Position numbers and translations under genes: made by a program | Notes under the pieces: model-generated | Told to the model about the DNA's origin: nothing | What the model saw: only the letters and a program-made list of their open reading frames with translations | Databases searched by the model: none | Assembly: GCF_001613045.1 (NCBI RefSeq) | Contig: NZ_BDBP01000043.1 | Coordinates: forward strand, 1-64,000 | Origin: Nocardia lijiangensis NBRC 108240 | GTDB lineage: Bacteria; Actinomycetota; Actinomycetes; Mycobacteriales; Mycobacteriaceae | Length of the DNA: 64,000 nt | Direction of reading: 5' to 3' | Part shown: in pieces, positions 63,450 to 64,000 of the stretch | How positions within the stretch are numbered: the stretch's first letter is position 1 | Layout: every line of letters begins with the position of its first letter

Positions 63450-64000
63450 TCACAGCCGGACACACGGCCCGTGCATCGGCAGTTGCGGCAGGGTCGGTCC
63501 GCGGTAGTCGGTGGCCACCGTGCGCGAGCCTAGCGGCGCGGACGCATCCGGGGCACCGATCGCGGCACGCTGGGCCGCATAATCCGGTGGGCCCGCGTTG
63601 TAGGTGTGCGGCGCGGCCATTCCCTCGAAGTCGACCGTCAGCGCGTCCTGCGCCGCGCGCACGCCGACCCGGTTCAGCGGGCCCTGCGCCGCGGCCTTCG
63701 TGAGCAGCGCCCGCATCGTGTAGGAGGCCGCCCAGCCCAGGCTGTAACCCCAGTTCGTCGGCTCCTGCAGCGCGGCGGCGCGGGCCCTGCGCGCTCCCGT
63801 GCTGCGTCCGTCCCAGCCGTCGACCGGCGAGGTGTAGTTGTAGAGCCCCGACAGCGCGGGCGCGGCCGGGGTTTTCAGCAAGGCGCCGTTCCAGGTCGGC
63901 GCCGAGCCGAGGAAGCGTCCCTTGTAGCCCGCCGCGACGAGTTTGCCGACGATCTCGGCGGTTTCGGTGGGACCGGTGGCAAGCAGCACGAGATCCGGTG
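63450..64000 (-). CDS. extracellular substrate-binding protein (LivK/urea-type), copy 2, partial
   Basis: The C-terminal 183 residues of a paralogue of the previous protein: LLATGPTETAEIVGKLVAAG, TPTW-like APTWNGALLKTP, YNYTSPVDGWDGRS, and the end HGPCVRL. The similarity is high block by block, so this is a tandem duplication. The gene continues beyond the right edge, so signal and first lobe are not seen. Its stop lies 50 bp upstream of the TTG start of copy 1, so both are likely on one transcript. Confidence 0.85.
   Translation of the reverse strand, partial: PDLVLLATGPTETAEIVGKLVAAGYKGRFLGSAPTWNGALLKTPAAPALSGLYNYTSPVDGWDGRSTGARRARAAALQEPTNWGYSLGWAASYTMRALLTKAAAQGPLNRVGVRAAQDALTVDFEGMAAPHTYNAGPPDYAAQRAAIGAPDASAPLGSRTVATDYRGPTLPQLPMHGPCVRL

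Overview
The window is high-GC actinobacterial DNA, most likely Nocardia or a close mycolata relative. Reasons: dense G/C-ending codons; many FadD/FadE-type lipid genes; and an order fadE24-fadE23 ... hisN ... prfB-mscS-(small ORF)-ftsE-ftsX-...-smpB that I know from the Mycobacterium tuberculosis chromosome (Rv3140/Rv3139, Rv3137, Rv3105c-Rv3100c). I see no rRNA, tRNA, CRISPR array, insertion sequence or integrase.

Layout. (1) 1-7182, minus strand: a catabolic operon of flavin monooxygenase, beta-lactamase-fold esterase, Zn alcohol dehydrogenase, acyl-CoA synthetase, alpha/beta hydrolase and DoxX protein, divergent from a TetR gene (7363-7989) with a perfect 12-bp-arm palindrome between them. 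The logic resembles mymA-type or Baeyer-Villiger ketone breakdown. (2) 8144-11676: a DUF6319-like protein, then a minus-strand operon of pyruvoyl arginine decarboxylase, GNAT-like protein and membrane diguanylate cyclase. (3) 11849-15227: galactokinase, an SSS-family symporter and a small membrane protein. (4) 15310-20504: a secreted glycine-zipper protein, a PepSY membrane protein with a partner, and a two-domain TerD protein with a long Pro-rich repeat linker. (5) 20623-28869: lipid metabolism, with two FadD paralogues, an acyl-ACP desaturase, a secreted protein and the FadE24/FadE23 pair behind two tandem palindromes. (6) 29163-36284: a small secreted protein, a membrane glycosyltransferase, a frameshifted hydrolase, an SMP-30-like protein, a GNAT, hisN, an FMN reductase and an XRE regulator.

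(7) 36.45-53.4 kb is an accessory block: three large or pathway-type regulators (STAND ATPase, LAL-type LuxR, SARP), two FAD monooxygenases each next to an Asp-nucleophile epoxide-hydrolase-like enzyme, further hydrolases, a deleted glycosyltransferase, two lipoproteins and a TetR. It ends at a decayed second copy of the XRE regulator and looks like an eroded tailoring or secondary-metabolism island.

(8) 54068-62015: conserved core (prfB, mscS-like, small ORF, ftsE, ftsX, recQ, a Tat metallophosphoesterase, a small membrane protein, smpB). (9) 62101-64000: two tandem extracellular substrate-binding-protein paralogues, the second cut by the window end. The most unusual items are the arginine decarboxylase/GNAT/GGDEF operon, the complementary active-site losses in FadE24/FadE23 with their double operator, the TerD fusion, and the 36-53 kb island.
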